From NCBI GenBank assembly GCA_017458085.1, contig JAFTGE010000102.1:1-46760 (forward strand): a stretch of 46,760 nucleotides of DNA, in the 5' to 3' direction. The stretch comes from Oscillospiraceae bacterium (GTDB lineage: Bacteria; Bacillota; Clostridia; Oscillospirales; Oscillospiraceae). Under the pieces are notes generated by a model. It was not told where the DNA came from and did not search any database. It was given only the letters and a program-made list of their open reading frames with translations. Positions 17,000 through 27,770 of the stretch are shown here, in pieces; the first letter of the stretch is position 1, and every line of letters starts with the position of its first letter. The position numbers were made by a program, and so were the translations under genes.

Positions 17000-17554
17000 T
17001 TACGCCTTGGGGGTGCCGTCGGCGTTAAAGAGGGGCAGCGGGGCCAGGACGATGATGTCGTCACGGTCCTGCGCGTCGCCCTCGGCGAGGACAGCCATCC
17101 GGCCGGCGACAATGCCGCCCGCCTGCTCCACAAGCTCCTCTACCGCGTGCAGGGACTCACCGGTGGAAATCACGTCGTCGATGATGAGCATGCGCTTGCC
17201 CTTGATGAAGGCCGCGTCCTCGGCGTCGATGACCAGGCGCTGCACGCCCATGGTGGTGATGGACTTGACATTGACCTCAAAGGTGCCCTGCATATAGGCT
17301 TTGGCGCCCTTGCGCGCGATGAAGTACCGCTCCGCCGCGCTCTGCCGCGCCATCTCGTAGACCAGGGGGATCGCCTTGGCCTCGGGCGCGATGAGGTAAT
17401 CGTATTCCGGCGCGCGCTTTAAAAGCTCCGCCGCGCAATGGACAGTCAGCTCGACATCGCCGAAGATGACGAAAGCGCCGATGCACAGCTCATCGTTGAG
17501 CTTGCACAGGGGCAGATCGCGTTTCAAGCCGGCAATGTCCATTTCATAAGTCAT
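17000..17554 (-). CDS. Phosphoribosyltransferase family protein
   Basis: A 184-residue type I phosphoribosyltransferase, closest in style to adenine/xanthine phosphoribosyltransferases. The PRPP-binding loop RMLIIDDVISTGES lies near residues 118-131, with APEAKAIPLVYEMA near 55-68. The reaction would join a base to PRPP. The base is not certain, since these paralogues include Apt, Xpt and regulatory forms. ATG 17554 follows AGGAGGAATACTTACC. It is a single-gene unit with its own promoter and a striking 12-bp inverted repeat around it (17588-17660). Confidence 0.85.
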   Translation of the reverse strand: MTYEMDIAGLKRDLPLCKLNDELCIGAFVIFGDVELTVHCAAELLKRAPEYDYLIAPEAKAIPLVYEMARQSAAERYFIARKGAKAYMQGTFEVNVKSITTMGVQRLVIDAEDAAFIKGKRMLIIDDVISTGESLHAVEELVEQAGGIVAGRMAVLAEGDAQDRDDIIVLAPLPLFNADGTPKA

Positions 17555-17587
17555 GGTAAGTATTCCTCCTGAGAAAAGTGTGGGGAC

Positions 17588-17660
17588 AACAACATTTTTA
17601 TTTTAGCGTATCTTAAGAAAAAATCAAGACTGGATTCATCCAACTTTCAAAAATGTTGTT
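17588..17660 (-). promoter_or_regulatory. Phosphoribosyltransferase promoter bracketed by a 12-bp inverted repeat
   Basis: On the minus strand: TTGATT (17627-17622), 16 bp, TAAAAT (17605-17600). AACAACATTTTT (17588-17599) and AAAAATGTTGTT (17649-17660) are perfect inverted copies 49 bp apart. One sits at the transcription start and the other upstream of -35, a layout suited to a looping repressor. Confidence 0.5.
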
Positions 17661-17711
17661 CAAAGCGTAAAAACGCCGCAGGGGTGAAGAAGGGTCCGCC
17701 GAGCTGCCCCT

Positions 17712-17750
17712 AAAGCAAAAAACAAAGAACCGCAGGGGGTTGCCCTGCGG
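17712..17750 (-). terminator. Terminator of the HtrA-like gene
   Basis: CCGCAGGG/CCCTGCGG stem (17730-17737, 17743-17750) followed on the minus strand by TTCTTTGTTTTTTG. Confidence 0.85.
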
Positions 17751-17802
17751 CCCTTCGTTTGGGAGAAAAGAGAGGATTTATAGGAGTAGAAAGGTAGCAA
17801 AG

Positions 17803-19224
17803 TTATTGATTGGCCGCGGGCCGCTGCTGCGGCTGCTGGGCCTGCGTCTCAGGCACCGCCTCGTCCAGAACGACGGTGACGGTACGGCTCTCGTCGGCGT
17901 GGTAGACCTCGATCTCCACGCTGTCGCCGGCATGGTAGCTCTTGAGGGTGGCCTTGAGATCGTCAAAGCCCTCCACCTCGTAATCGCCGACGCGGGTAAT
18001 GATGTCGCCAGCCTCGATGCCGGCGGCCTCGGCACAGCTGCCCTCGTTGACGCTGTTGATATAGGCGCCGATGGGCCAGCCGTAGTACCGGGCGTACATC
18101 TCATTGTAGTTGGTGTTGACCGTCACGCCCAGATACGCCTTGCCGGTGACATAGCCGGAGGTGATCAGATCGTTGGCGATAGCGGCGGCGTCATTGACGG
18201 GGATGGCAAAGCCGATGCCCTCAACGCCGGTTTCACTGTACTTGGCGGTGACGATGCCGACCACCTCGCCCCGGTCGTTATAGACAGGGCCGCCGGAGTT
18301 ACCGGCATTGACGGCGGCGTCGATCTGGAACATGCCGATGGCGCTGGTGCTCTCGTCGGTCTTGATGCTGCGATCCTTGGCGCTGACATGGCCGGAGGTC
18401 ATGGAGAAGTCCAGCTCGCCCAGGGGATTGCCGACGGCGTAGACCGCGTCGCCCACATGCAGGGCGTCGCTGTCGCCGATGGTGGCGGCGCTGAGGCCCT
18501 CGGCCTCGATCTTCAGCACGGCGATGTCGTTATCGGGCTCGACCGCGACGATCTGCGCGGTATAGCGGGTGCCGTCATGGAGGATCACCGTCACGTCCAG
18601 GTCGCCCTTATAGGCGTACTCAATGACGTGGTAGTTGGTGAGGATATAGCCGTCCTCGCTGACGACAAAGCCGGAGCCGGTGACGGCGGAAGAGCTCGTC
18701 ATGCCGAAGAAGTTGGTGACTGTGACCTCAGTGGTGATGCCGACGACCTGCTCGACGGCCATGTCGTAAATCTCACCGGCGGTGAGCGTCGCGGCGGCGG
18801 CAGGAGCCTCGCCGGAGGCCTCCGCGGTGCTGGCCGAGAAGATGGACGCAGGCTGTCTGGCGTTGTCGCTCAGATCCGCCACGCTCTCCTCCAGCTCGGT
18901 CATGCGGTTATTCATCATCGAGCCGACCATCGCGCCGCCGCCGATGCCGCCCAGCAGGGCACACACCAGGCACAGGGCAATGAGGCCGCCGATGCCAACG
19001 GACTTTTTCTGCTTCGTGGTTTTGGCCTCCTTCACAGGCTTCTCGGGGGGCGTATAGTAGCGAGGGGGCGTGGTCGTCTCATCCTCGCGGACGTAGTGGG
19101 CGTCGGAATAAATGCGCTGGGTATATCCGTTCTTGTAGTGGTATTCACCGCTGACCCGGTCGGGCTGTTCCGTGGGTGCGGCGTCCTTGGTTTCCAAAAT
19201 GTCGTTCTCGTCGGGGGTATACAT
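17803..19224 (-). CDS. HtrA-like S1C serine protease with PDZ domain
   Basis: A 473-residue membrane-anchored protease for extracytoplasmic protein quality control. The cytoplasmic N-terminus (about 1-74) is charged and Pro-rich; one membrane helix (about 77-101) and a linker follow. The trypsin-like domain has catalytic His199 (TNYHVIEY), Asp233 (NDIAVLKI) and Ser310 (NAGNSGGPVY). The PDZ domain (about 365-455) begins YLGVTVNTNY. Start ATG 19224 has a modest AAGAAGGGA element; further upstream the frame runs into repeat DNA and is not coding. Monocistronic. Confidence 0.92.
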   Translation of the reverse strand: MYTPDENDILETKDAAPTEQPDRVSGEYHYKNGYTQRIYSDAHYVREDETTTPPRYYTPPEKPVKEAKTTKQKKSVGIGGLIALCLVCALLGGIGGGAMVGSMMNNRMTELEESVADLSDNARQPASIFSASTAEASGEAPAAAATLTAGEIYDMAVEQVVGITTEVTVTNFFGMTSSSAVTGSGFVVSEDGYILTNYHVIEYAYKGDLDVTVILHDGTRYTAQIVAVEPDNDIAVLKIEAEGLSAATIGDSDALHVGDAVYAVGNPLGELDFSMTSGHVSAKDRSIKTDESTSAIGMFQIDAAVNAGNSGGPVYNDRGEVVGIVTAKYSETGVEGIGFAIPVNDAAAIANDLITSGYVTGKAYLGVTVNTNYNEMYARYYGWPIGAYINSVNEGSCAEAAGIEAGDIITRVGDYEVEGFDDLKATLKSYHAGDSVEIEVYHADESRTVTVVLDEAVPETQAQQPQQRPAANQ

Positions 19225-19376
19225 CTTTTTCCCTTCTTTTCCGGGCTTCCGGACTTGGGGTTCGGAGGTCTGATTTCTGTTTACGCCTGGATGATACCTG
19301 ACATTTATGTCCTTGGCATGAACAAACCAACAAGATTTTTTTAACAGTCGGAAAGCAATTTGTGAACAGGGGGAAA

Positions 19377-19460
19377 ACGGATTGCCACGTCGCTTGCGCT
19401 CCTCGCAATGACAGATGGGTACTTTGTCTACAGTCTGCAGGGGAGGGCCAAGGCCCTCCC
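19377..19460. repeat. Partial MITE-like repeat with 34-bp identical tail
   Basis: GGATTGCCACG...TCGCAATGACA is a half element. Positions 19404-19437 match 141-174 exactly. A hairpin GGGAGGGCC-AA-GGCCCTCCC (19441-19460) follows, next to the stop codon of the ABC permease gene. It lacks a T-run. Confidence 0.65.
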
Positions 19461-19477
19461 CCCCTACGATTATCGTT

Positions 19478-21328
19478 TTACGCATAGATCGGCCCAATCG
19501 GACCGTCATCGCCATAGACCGTCCGGCTCAGCTCCGGCGTGAAGCCGAGGTTTTCCTCGATCCAGCGGCAGGTGCGCGCGGCGCTCTTGAGCACCTCGAT
19601 ACTGATGTAACGGGTGCCGGGCTCCTGGCTCCCCGGCTGCTGCCAGAGCTCCAGGGAGACGCTGGCGGTGGTCCGCTCGCGGTTGGCTCTCTCGCTGTCG
19701 GACAGGAAGTAAAGGCCGATGGTGCCGTCCTTCGCGTCGGGCAGAATGCAGGTGTTGTAAAGCTCCACGGCCTGCTCGCGGGTGAGGCTAAAGTCTTTCC
19801 CCTCCAGCTCGCCCATGCCGTTTGAAAGCACGCGGTTGACCCGGGCGCGGTAGACGTCGTCCTCGGTGATCCCGTCGACAAAGCGGGTCATGCGCACCTC
19901 GGGGCTGTTGATCAGCCGCTCAAAGGCACTCATGTCGGAGGCGGGATCGTCCAGCACCCCGGCAGGCATGGCCAGGTCGTACATGCGGTAAAGCTCCCGC
20001 CCGTCGGTGAGGAAGTAGTGCAGATTCAGATGATAGGTGATTTTCGCCCGCTCATTGTCGGCCTTGTGGTCGACGATCTGCTGATGCAGCGCGCGGTAGA
20101 GCGCGACGGTTTCAGCCTCTTTCAGCTCCGTCTGGCCGCTGAGAATGCGCACGTTGTCGATTTCCTCCGGCGCAGGGACATAGGTCTCATAGCCGGTGAC
20201 GTCCAGCTCCGCGCAGAGGGCGAAGGTCACAAGGCACGCGGCGATGAGCCCCAGCTGCTTCCAGCCGCTCCGGAACACGCCCAGGGTCTTTTTCATGAGC
20301 ATCTCGGCCCCGAAGAAGCCGACAAAGGCCCCGATCGGCAGCATGAGGACCGTCATCACCGCCGCGGCGGTGCCGCCCAGCATGCGGTCAAAGAAGGCGT
20401 GGTTCATCACATCAACCAGCACGATGGCGCAGCCGACGGCCATGCACACCCGGAACACCGGCCGCAGCACCGGCACGGCCACCACATCCCCCGCGCTCTC
20501 CATATGGCGGCGGCGCAGGATCAGCACCGCCAGGCCCGTCAGCACCAGGCCCGCCAGGGCGATCCAGAAAAAGTAGGGGAAGTCCGAAAGCTGATAGGTG
20601 ATCAGGTCTCGTCTCATGTTTATGGGTTCATCCAGTTGGCGATAGGTCACGAACACATTGCTGAACACATAGCTCACCGGGGACAGCCGCGCGAAGAGGA
20701 ATTTCTGATAGGTATAGCCGTAGACCAGCGTCCCCAGCAGGGTACGCACCGAGCCCTCCACCACAATGGCGGTGCAGCCCAGCACCACATACACCAGCGG
20801 CAGGATCAGCACGTTGCCGGTCAGCACCGCGCAGAAGCTCGCCATGCCGTAGAAGGCGACGTTGGCAAGCGCCACCGTCCCCAGCCAGAGCCAGAGGCAG
20901 CGCGTGTCCGCCCCGGTCCGATTCCCGGCCACGGCGCACACAAGGCCAAAGACCGCGAGATCGACCAGCAGCATCGGCACAAGGCCCGTGAAAAAGGCCG
21001 TGAGATACGTGGTCTCCCGCCGCAGGGGAAGGGTGTTCATCAGGCCGCAGGCGCGGGGGTTATAGAGATAGCTGAACATGGCCATGGCCACCAGCGCGGC
21101 AGCGACCACCTCCACCCGCGCAAGCATGACGGCGGAGTCGAGAATGGTATGGTTAAGCTGGTTGATGATGAAGACCGTCTGGGCGGGGTCCGCGCTCCGG
21201 TCCACAGCCGCGATCTGCACCGGGCCGACCACGATCAGCACCAGCAGGTACGCCGTCCACAGCGGCCAGAAGCGGCGCAGGAGATTGCGCCCGACACCCC
21301 GGTTATAGAACGATATCCTTGATTTCAT
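19478..21328 (-). CDS. ABC-2-type transporter permease with large C-terminal domain
   Basis: A 616-residue membrane protein, the permease partner of the ATPase encoded just upstream. It has about 10 hydrophobic segments spread over residues 20-375 (for example WPLWTAYLLVLIVVG near 24, ALVAMAMFSYLYNPR near 85). A soluble C-terminal region of about 230 residues follows, perhaps extracytoplasmic; similar clostridial permeases carry a DUF6449-type domain there. ATG 21328 is chosen over GTG 21337 because GGGAGG ends 8 nt before it. The gene overlaps the ATPase gene by 26 bp. Export of a peptide antibiotic or lipid is possible, as for YtrBCDEF/BceAB-like systems, but unproven. Confidence 0.8.
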   Translation of the reverse strand: MKSRISFYNRGVGRNLLRRFWPLWTAYLLVLIVVGPVQIAAVDRSADPAQTVFIINQLNHTILDSAVMLARVEVVAAALVAMAMFSYLYNPRACGLMNTLPLRRETTYLTAFFTGLVPMLLVDLAVFGLVCAVAGNRTGADTRCLWLWLGTVALANVAFYGMASFCAVLTGNVLILPLVYVVLGCTAIVVEGSVRTLLGTLVYGYTYQKFLFARLSPVSYVFSNVFVTYRQLDEPINMRRDLITYQLSDFPYFFWIALAGLVLTGLAVLILRRRHMESAGDVVAVPVLRPVFRVCMAVGCAIVLVDVMNHAFFDRMLGGTAAAVMTVLMLPIGAFVGFFGAEMLMKKTLGVFRSGWKQLGLIAACLVTFALCAELDVTGYETYVPAPEEIDNVRILSGQTELKEAETVALYRALHQQIVDHKADNERAKITYHLNLHYFLTDGRELYRMYDLAMPAGVLDDPASDMSAFERLINSPEVRMTRFVDGITEDDVYRARVNRVLSNGMGELEGKDFSLTREQAVELYNTCILPDAKDGTIGLYFLSDSERANRERTTASVSLELWQQPGSQEPGTRYISIEVLKSAARTCRWIEENLGFTPELSRTVYGDDGPIGPIYA

Positions 21329-22196
21329 GCTCGGCACCTCCCAGCTCGTAAATGAAAATTTCCTCCAGACTCAGCGGCAGCACGTCCATAAAATAGGGCT
21401 GCGCCTCCTGGAGCCGCTCGGTCAGCTCCTCGGCCCTGCCGCGCAGGATCAGCTGACGCAGGCGGCCGGTCTGCGTGCTGTGCAGAATCTCCAGTCCCTC
21501 CGGCAGCGCCTGCCCCTCGGGCAGGGCCAGCTGGATCTTGACGGTGTTTTCCTGCATCTCGCTCAGGGGCCGCTCTAAAAGCATTTTCCCGCCGTTCATG
21601 ATACCCACGTGGTCGCACACGTCCTCCAGCTCGCGCAGGTTGTGGGAGGAGACCAGTACCGTGGTGCCGCGCTCGGCCACGTCCTGCAGCAGCAGGCTCC
21701 ACACCTGGCGGCGCATGACGGGATCAAGGCCGTCCACCGGCTCGTCCAGCACGATCACCTCCGGGCAGCAGCTGAGCGTCAGCCAGAAGGCCGCCTGCTT
21801 CTGCATGCCCTTGGACAGGCGGCGCATGCTCTGCTCCGGCCGGAGGGGAAAGGCCGCGGCCAGCTTCTCAAAACGTTCGGCGTCAAAGCGGGGGTACATG
21901 GCGGCATAAAAGCGCATCATGTCGCGGATGGTGGCGCCGCCGAAATAGAAAATGTCGTCGGGGATATAGGCCAGGCGCTCCTTGACGGCGGGGTTTTCGT
22001 AGACCGGCTCGCCGCCGATTGTAACCGTTCCGCTGTCCTGCCGGTAGATGCCCGCCAGATGGCGGATGACCGTGGATTTGCCCGCGCCGTTGGGCCCCAC
22101 GAGGCCGTAGACCGCGCCCTGCGGCACGGAGATGTTCAGACCGTTCAAGGCCATGAAGCCGTCAAAGCTCTTATATAGATCCGCAACCTGGATCAT
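21303..22196 (-). CDS. ABC transporter ATP-binding protein (YtrB-like)
   Basis: A 297-residue ATPase: Walker A GPNGAGKST (34-42), signature RRLSKGMQKQ (about 132-141), Walker B VIVLDEPVDGLDP (about 155-167) and the H-loop VLVSSHNLREL. The C-terminal extension is typical of drug- or lantibiotic-type exporters. The start overlaps the GntR stop by ATGA, and its 3' end overlaps the permease gene by 26 bp, so the three form one operon repressed by the GntR protein. Confidence 0.92.
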   Translation of the reverse strand: MIQVADLYKSFDGFMALNGLNISVPQGAVYGLVGPNGAGKSTVIRHLAGIYRQDSGTVTIGGEPVYENPAVKERLAYIPDDIFYFGGATIRDMMRFYAAMYPRFDAERFEKLAAAFPLRPEQSMRRLSKGMQKQAAFWLTLSCCPEVIVLDEPVDGLDPVMRRQVWSLLLQDVAERGTTVLVSSHNLRELEDVCDHVGIMNGGKMLLERPLSEMQENTVKIQLALPEGQALPEGLEILHSTQTGRLRQLILRGRAEELTERLQEAQPYFMDVLPLSLEEIFIYELGGAEHEIKDIVL

Positions 22197-22555
22197 GTGT
22201 CTCTCTCCTCCTTTATGATGGCCGCGAGCTCCTCGCGCGTCACGCCCAATTCGTCAAATTCCGCGGCAAGGGCCAGGAGCTGTTCCGTGAGCTTGACCTT
22301 GCGGGCCTCCAGCGCGCTGCGGTCGCGGCTGACAAAGCTGCCCTTGCCGGGCACGGAGACAATGTAGCCCTCTTGCTCCAGCTCGCGGTAGGCGCGCTGG
22401 ATGGTGTTGGGGTTGATGGTCAGGCTGACGGCCAGCTCACGCACCGAGGGCAGCTTGCTGTCCGCTCCGAGCGCGCCGCTGATGATCAACTGGCGCAGGG
22501 AGTCCTTGACCTTTTCGTAGATGGGCCGGGAATCGCCGGTATTGATTTGGATCAA
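22193..22555 (-). CDS. GntR-family repressor (YtrA-like)
   Basis: A 120-residue short GntR protein made of the winged helix (PIYEKVKDSLRQLI; LPSVRELAVSLTINPNTIQR) plus a small C-terminal helical tail, as in the YtrA subfamily. The start is most likely TTG 22555, about 7 nt after AAAGGAGGG; the upstream ATG in frame lies before the ribosome-binding site. First gene of the ABC operon. A perfect palindrome just downstream of the -10 box (22575-22605) is the probable operator, giving autorepression relieved by membrane-active stress or a ligand. Confidence 0.88.
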   Translation of the reverse strand: MIQINTGDSRPIYEKVKDSLRQLIISGALGADSKLPSVRELAVSLTINPNTIQRAYRELEQEGYIVSVPGKGSFVSRDRSALEARKVKLTEQLLALAAEFDELGVTREELAAIIKEERDT

Positions 22556-22574
22556 CCCTGTCCCTCCTTTCGTA

Positions 22575-22634
22575 TTAACTGTATTAATTCGGTTAGTACA
22601 GTTAAGGTATAACACAGCCCGCTGACTTTGTCAA
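22575..22634 (-). promoter_or_regulatory. Promoter and palindromic operator of the GntR/ABC operon
   Basis: On the minus strand: TTGACA (22634-22629), 17 bp, TATACC (22611-22606). Directly downstream lies TTAACTGTA-N13-TACAGTTAA (22575-22605), a perfect 9-bp inverted repeat. From memory, YtrA of Bacillus subtilis uses a similar half-site pair with 13-bp spacing. Confidence 0.75.
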
Positions 22635-22693
22635 CGGGCTGCGGTGCTTTTTTCAACAAAAATTCTTCATTTGGTTGAAAAAGGATGAAAAGA

Positions 22694-25600
22694 TCAAAAG
22701 TCGAACAGGTTCATCTGGTTGGTCTCGGGCATGTCGCCCAAGGCGCCCAGGGTCTTGAGCTGCTCCAAGTGGGTCTGGCTGACCTTGGGGCAGGCGGCGG
22801 ACAGCTCCTGCACGGAGATAAATTTCTGCCCGGTCTTCCCGGCCCGCTCGAGGTCAAAGGCCGCGGTCTCGCCCAGGCCGGAGATGGCCACAAAGGGGGG
22901 CCGGAGCTTGTTGTCCTCCGTGATGACGAATTTCGTCGCCTGGGACTGGTAGAGGTCGATGGGCGCGAAGTCAAAGCCGCGCATGTTCATCTCGTACACC
23001 GCCTCCATCGTCACCAGCAGATCCTCCTCGTTGGCGGTGAGGGGCGTGGTGCGCCGGTGCATGTCGTTGATCTTGCGGCGCACGTCGTCGGCCCCGCCGC
23101 ACATGAGCGCCGCGTCGAAGCCGCCCTTCTGACTGCGCCGGTAGAAGTAGGCCGAGTAGAAGGCCAGCGGCTCGTGCACTTTAAACCACGCGATGCGGAA
23201 GGCCATCATCACGTAGGCCACCGCGTGGGCCTTGGGGAAGAGGTAGGCGATCTTGCGGGCCGACTCGATCCACCATTCGGGCACGCCGAAATTGCGCATC
23301 TGCTGCTCGGCGTCGCCGGGGAAGTCGCCGCTCTTTTTCACCTTGCCCTTACGCACGGCCTCCATGGTCTTGAAGGCCAGGGCCGGCTGCATGCCCACGG
23401 AGATGAGGTAGAGCATGATATCGTCGCGGCAGCCGATGGTCTCGTTGACCGACGCCACGCCGTTTACGATCAGGTCGTGGATGTTCCCGGCCCACACATC
23501 GGTGCCGTGGGAGAAGCCGGACAGACGGATCAGGGTGTCGAACTGGCGCGGCTGGGTGTCCACCAGCATCTGGCGGGTGAAGGGGGTGCCGAACTCGGGC
23601 ACGCCGATGGAGCCGGTCTTGCCGATGATGGGGTCGTCGTCGGGCAGGCCCAGCGCCGCCGGCGAGGTGAAGATGGACATGGTCTCCGGGTCGGACAGGG
23701 AGATCTCCTTGGCGTCGACCCCGGTCATATCCTCCATCATGCGGATCATGGTGGGGTCATCGTGGCCCAGCTCGTCGAGCTTGAGGAGGTTTGCCTCCAT
23801 GCAGTGGTATTCAAAGTGGGTGGTGATGATATCGGAGTTGGGGTCGTCTGCCGGGTGCTGCACGGGGCAGAAGTCCGTCACGTCCATGTCCTGCGGGATG
23901 ACCACCAGGCCGCCGGGGTGCTGGCCGGTGGTGCGCTTGATGCCCACCAGGCCCAGGGCCAGGCGGTTTTCCTCGGCCTTGGTGGCGGTGATGCCGCGCT
24001 CCTCCAGGTATTTCTTCACGTAGCCGTAGGCGGTCTTCTCGGCCAGGGTGCCGATGGTCCCGGCGCGGAACACGTGGTCCGAACCAAACAGCGTCTCGGT
24101 GTATTTATGGGCCTTGGCCTGGTATTCGCCGGAGAAGTTCAAGTCGATATCGGGGGTCTTCTCGTTGCCGGGGAAGCCCAGGAAGGTCTCAAAGGGGATG
24201 TCGAAGCCCTCGCGCTTCATGCGCGTGCCGCAGTCGGGGCAGTCCTTTTCGGGCATGTCCGCGCCGCAGCCGTAGCTGCCGTCGGTCACAAACTCCGAGT
24301 GGCAGCACTTGGGGCAGACGTAGTGCGGCGGCAGGGAGTTGACCTCCGTGATGCCGGACATGTACGCGACGATGGACGAGCCGACGCTGCCTCGCGAGCC
24401 GACGAGGTAACCGTTCTCCAGCGAGTTTTGCACCAGCTTCTGGGCGGACATGTAGATCACGTCGTACTGGTGGTCGAGGATGGTGCTAAGCTCCGTGTCC
24501 ACGCGGCTTTGCACGATCTCAGGCGGGTTTTCGCCATAGATGCGGTGCATCTTGTCGTAGACCAGGCGCTTTAAGTCCTCGGCGGAGTTTTCTATCTTCG
24601 GCGCGAACAGATCCTTGGGCAGCAGCTCGATCTCCTCCACCTGATCGGCGATGGCGCGGGTGTTGGTGATGACGACCTCCCTGGCCGTCTCCTCGCCCAG
24701 ATAGGCAAATTCCGCCAGCATCTCGTCCGTGGTGCGGAAGAAGATCGGGCAGTCCCGGTCCGCGTCGGAGAACTTCTTGGCCGCCTGCAGGATCTTGCGG
24801 TACTGCTCGTCCTCGGCGTCGAGAAAGTGCACGTCCGAGGCGGCGATGACGGGCTTTCCCATCTCCCGGCCCAGGTTCAGGATCGTGCGGTTGTAGTCCT
24901 GCAAAACGGAGACATCCTTGACCACGCCGTTATCCACCAGAAAACCGTTGTTGCAGATGGGCTGGATCTCGAGGTAGTCGTAGAGCGCCGCGATTTTTTT
25001 CAGCTCCTTCGGGCTTGCGCCCTTCATGACCGCGCCGTAAAGCTCACCCATGCCGCAGGCCGAGCCGACCAGAATGCCCTCCCGGTGCTGCAGCAGCAGG
25101 CTCTTGGGCACGGTGGGCACCCGGTGGAAATACTTGAGATAGGACTGGGAGATCATCTCGTACAGGTTTTTCAGGCCCGTGCGGTTTTTCACCAGCAAAA
25201 TCATGTGGTAGGTTTTGGCCACGTCCGTGCGCCGCAGGGAGTGGTAGACGGTCTCGATGTCGTCGACGGTTTTGGCGCCCTGTTGTTTGAGCATAGGGAT
25301 GAACTTGCCCATCATGCGGGCCACCACCATGGCGTCGTCGGAGGCGCGGTGGTGGTTAAACTGGGGCAGCCCCAGGTGGTTGGAGACGATATCCAGCTTA
25401 AAGCGCTTGAGCTCCGGGCACAGGGCCTGGCTGAGGGCCAGGGTGTCGAGAAACACCGGAGAGAAGCGGAGTCCCTGCCGCCGGGCGGCGGCGGTCATGA
25501 AGCCCACGTCGAAGTGGGCGTTGTGGGCGATGATGGGCCGGTCCCCGACGAAGTCGAGGAACATCTCCATGGCTTCCTTTTCCAGCGGCGCGTCGGCCAC

Positions 25601-26700
25601 GTCGCTGTCGCGGATGCCGGTCAGCTGGGTGATGTCGGGCGGGATATGCATCTGGGGATTGACGAAGGTGTTGAACTCCCGGATGATCTCGCCGCCGGCA
25701 AAGAGCACCGCGCCGATCTCGGTCATGCGGTCGGACTGGGCGTTGAGGCCGGTGGTCTCGATATCGAAGGCGATAAACTCCGTGTCGATGGGGAGGCTTG
25801 AGTTGCCGATGACGGCGCTGTTGCCGTCCATATCGTTGACATAGTAGGCCTCCATGCCGTAGATGATCTTGACGCCGTGCTTTTTGCCGGCCTTCCACAT
25901 GTCGGGGAAGGCCTGGGCCACGCCGTGGTCGGTGACGGCGATGGCGGGCATGCCCCAGTAGGCGGCGCGCTTGACGATGGCGTCGGGGTCGGTCAGGGCG
26001 TCGAGGGCGGAGAAGCGGGTATGCATGTGCAGCTCCACGCGTTTTTCCGGGGCGTTGTCGGGGCGGATAAAGCGTTTGCCCTTCATGATGTTGCGCGGGT
26101 CGAGCACCATGTCGTCGTCGTACTTGGAGTAGATGATCTCGCCCTGGACGATGACGTGGTCGCCGGGGTTGATCTGATCAATGATGGACTGGTCGTCCTC
26201 GGAGCGCAGAAAGCGCGAGATGCGCACAGAATTGGTACGGTCGGTGATATCGAAGCAGAGCACCGCGCTGCCGCGCTTTTGGAGCTTGCGGCTGGTGACG
26301 GCGACGACATCGCCCTCCACCGTGACGCGCCCCGATTCCAGCGACAGCGTGTTCATGGGCACCGGGTGCTGCTTGATGGCGCGGCCCATGAGCACCGAAC
26401 CCGTGGGCTTGCTGCCCGCGGACGCCGAGCGCGTGTCCACCGCGGCGGCGGAGGCGCGCTCTTGCCTCGGGTAGTCCGGCACGATGCCGACGCCCGTCAG
26501 ACCGTAGTCGCTTTTCAGCTGTTCGCTGAGATTTTTAATGTCCACCGGCGAGGGCATGGACGCAAAGGTTGCGCACACCGTCAGCGTCCGCTCGTTCGTA
26601 TCCACCTGCACGTCGGTCACATAGGCTTTGTTCAGCCCGCCCGCAGCGCCGGCAAGTCCCTCACACCCGGGGAAGATCGTCAGAAAGGGAGTATGTTCGC

Positions 26701-26704
<4 letters not shown>
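22694..26704 (-). CDS. polC: DNA polymerase III PolC (gram-positive replicase)
   Basis: A 1336-residue replicative polymerase with built-in proofreading. Domains: short N-terminal region (1-100), OB-fold (about 120-210), PHP segment HMHTR (226-230), DEDD 3'-5' exonuclease starting FDIETTG (313-319), second PHP part, zinc ribbon with CPKC and CPDC (about 795-830), catalytic PDIDLNFSG near 851, and the fingers and C-terminal clamp-binding parts. It is about 100 residues shorter than the B. subtilis enzyme, mainly at the N-terminus. ATG 26704 overlaps the ispG stop by ATGA; an in-frame upstream ATG at 26746 lies inside ispG. Last gene of the operon. Confidence 0.95.
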
Positions 26705-27762
<1,058 letters not shown>

Positions 27763-27770
27763 GCTTTCCT

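Noticed and set aside
22612..22645. Strong terminator of polC
   Set aside because: CAGCCCG...CGGGCTG forms a stem but overlaps the GntR operon promoter and has a poor T-run on the minus strand; not confident enough to list.
22685..24574. 629-codon plus-strand frame opposite polC
   Set aside because: Typical GC-driven antisense frame (Val/Gly/His-rich); no domain, no start signals.
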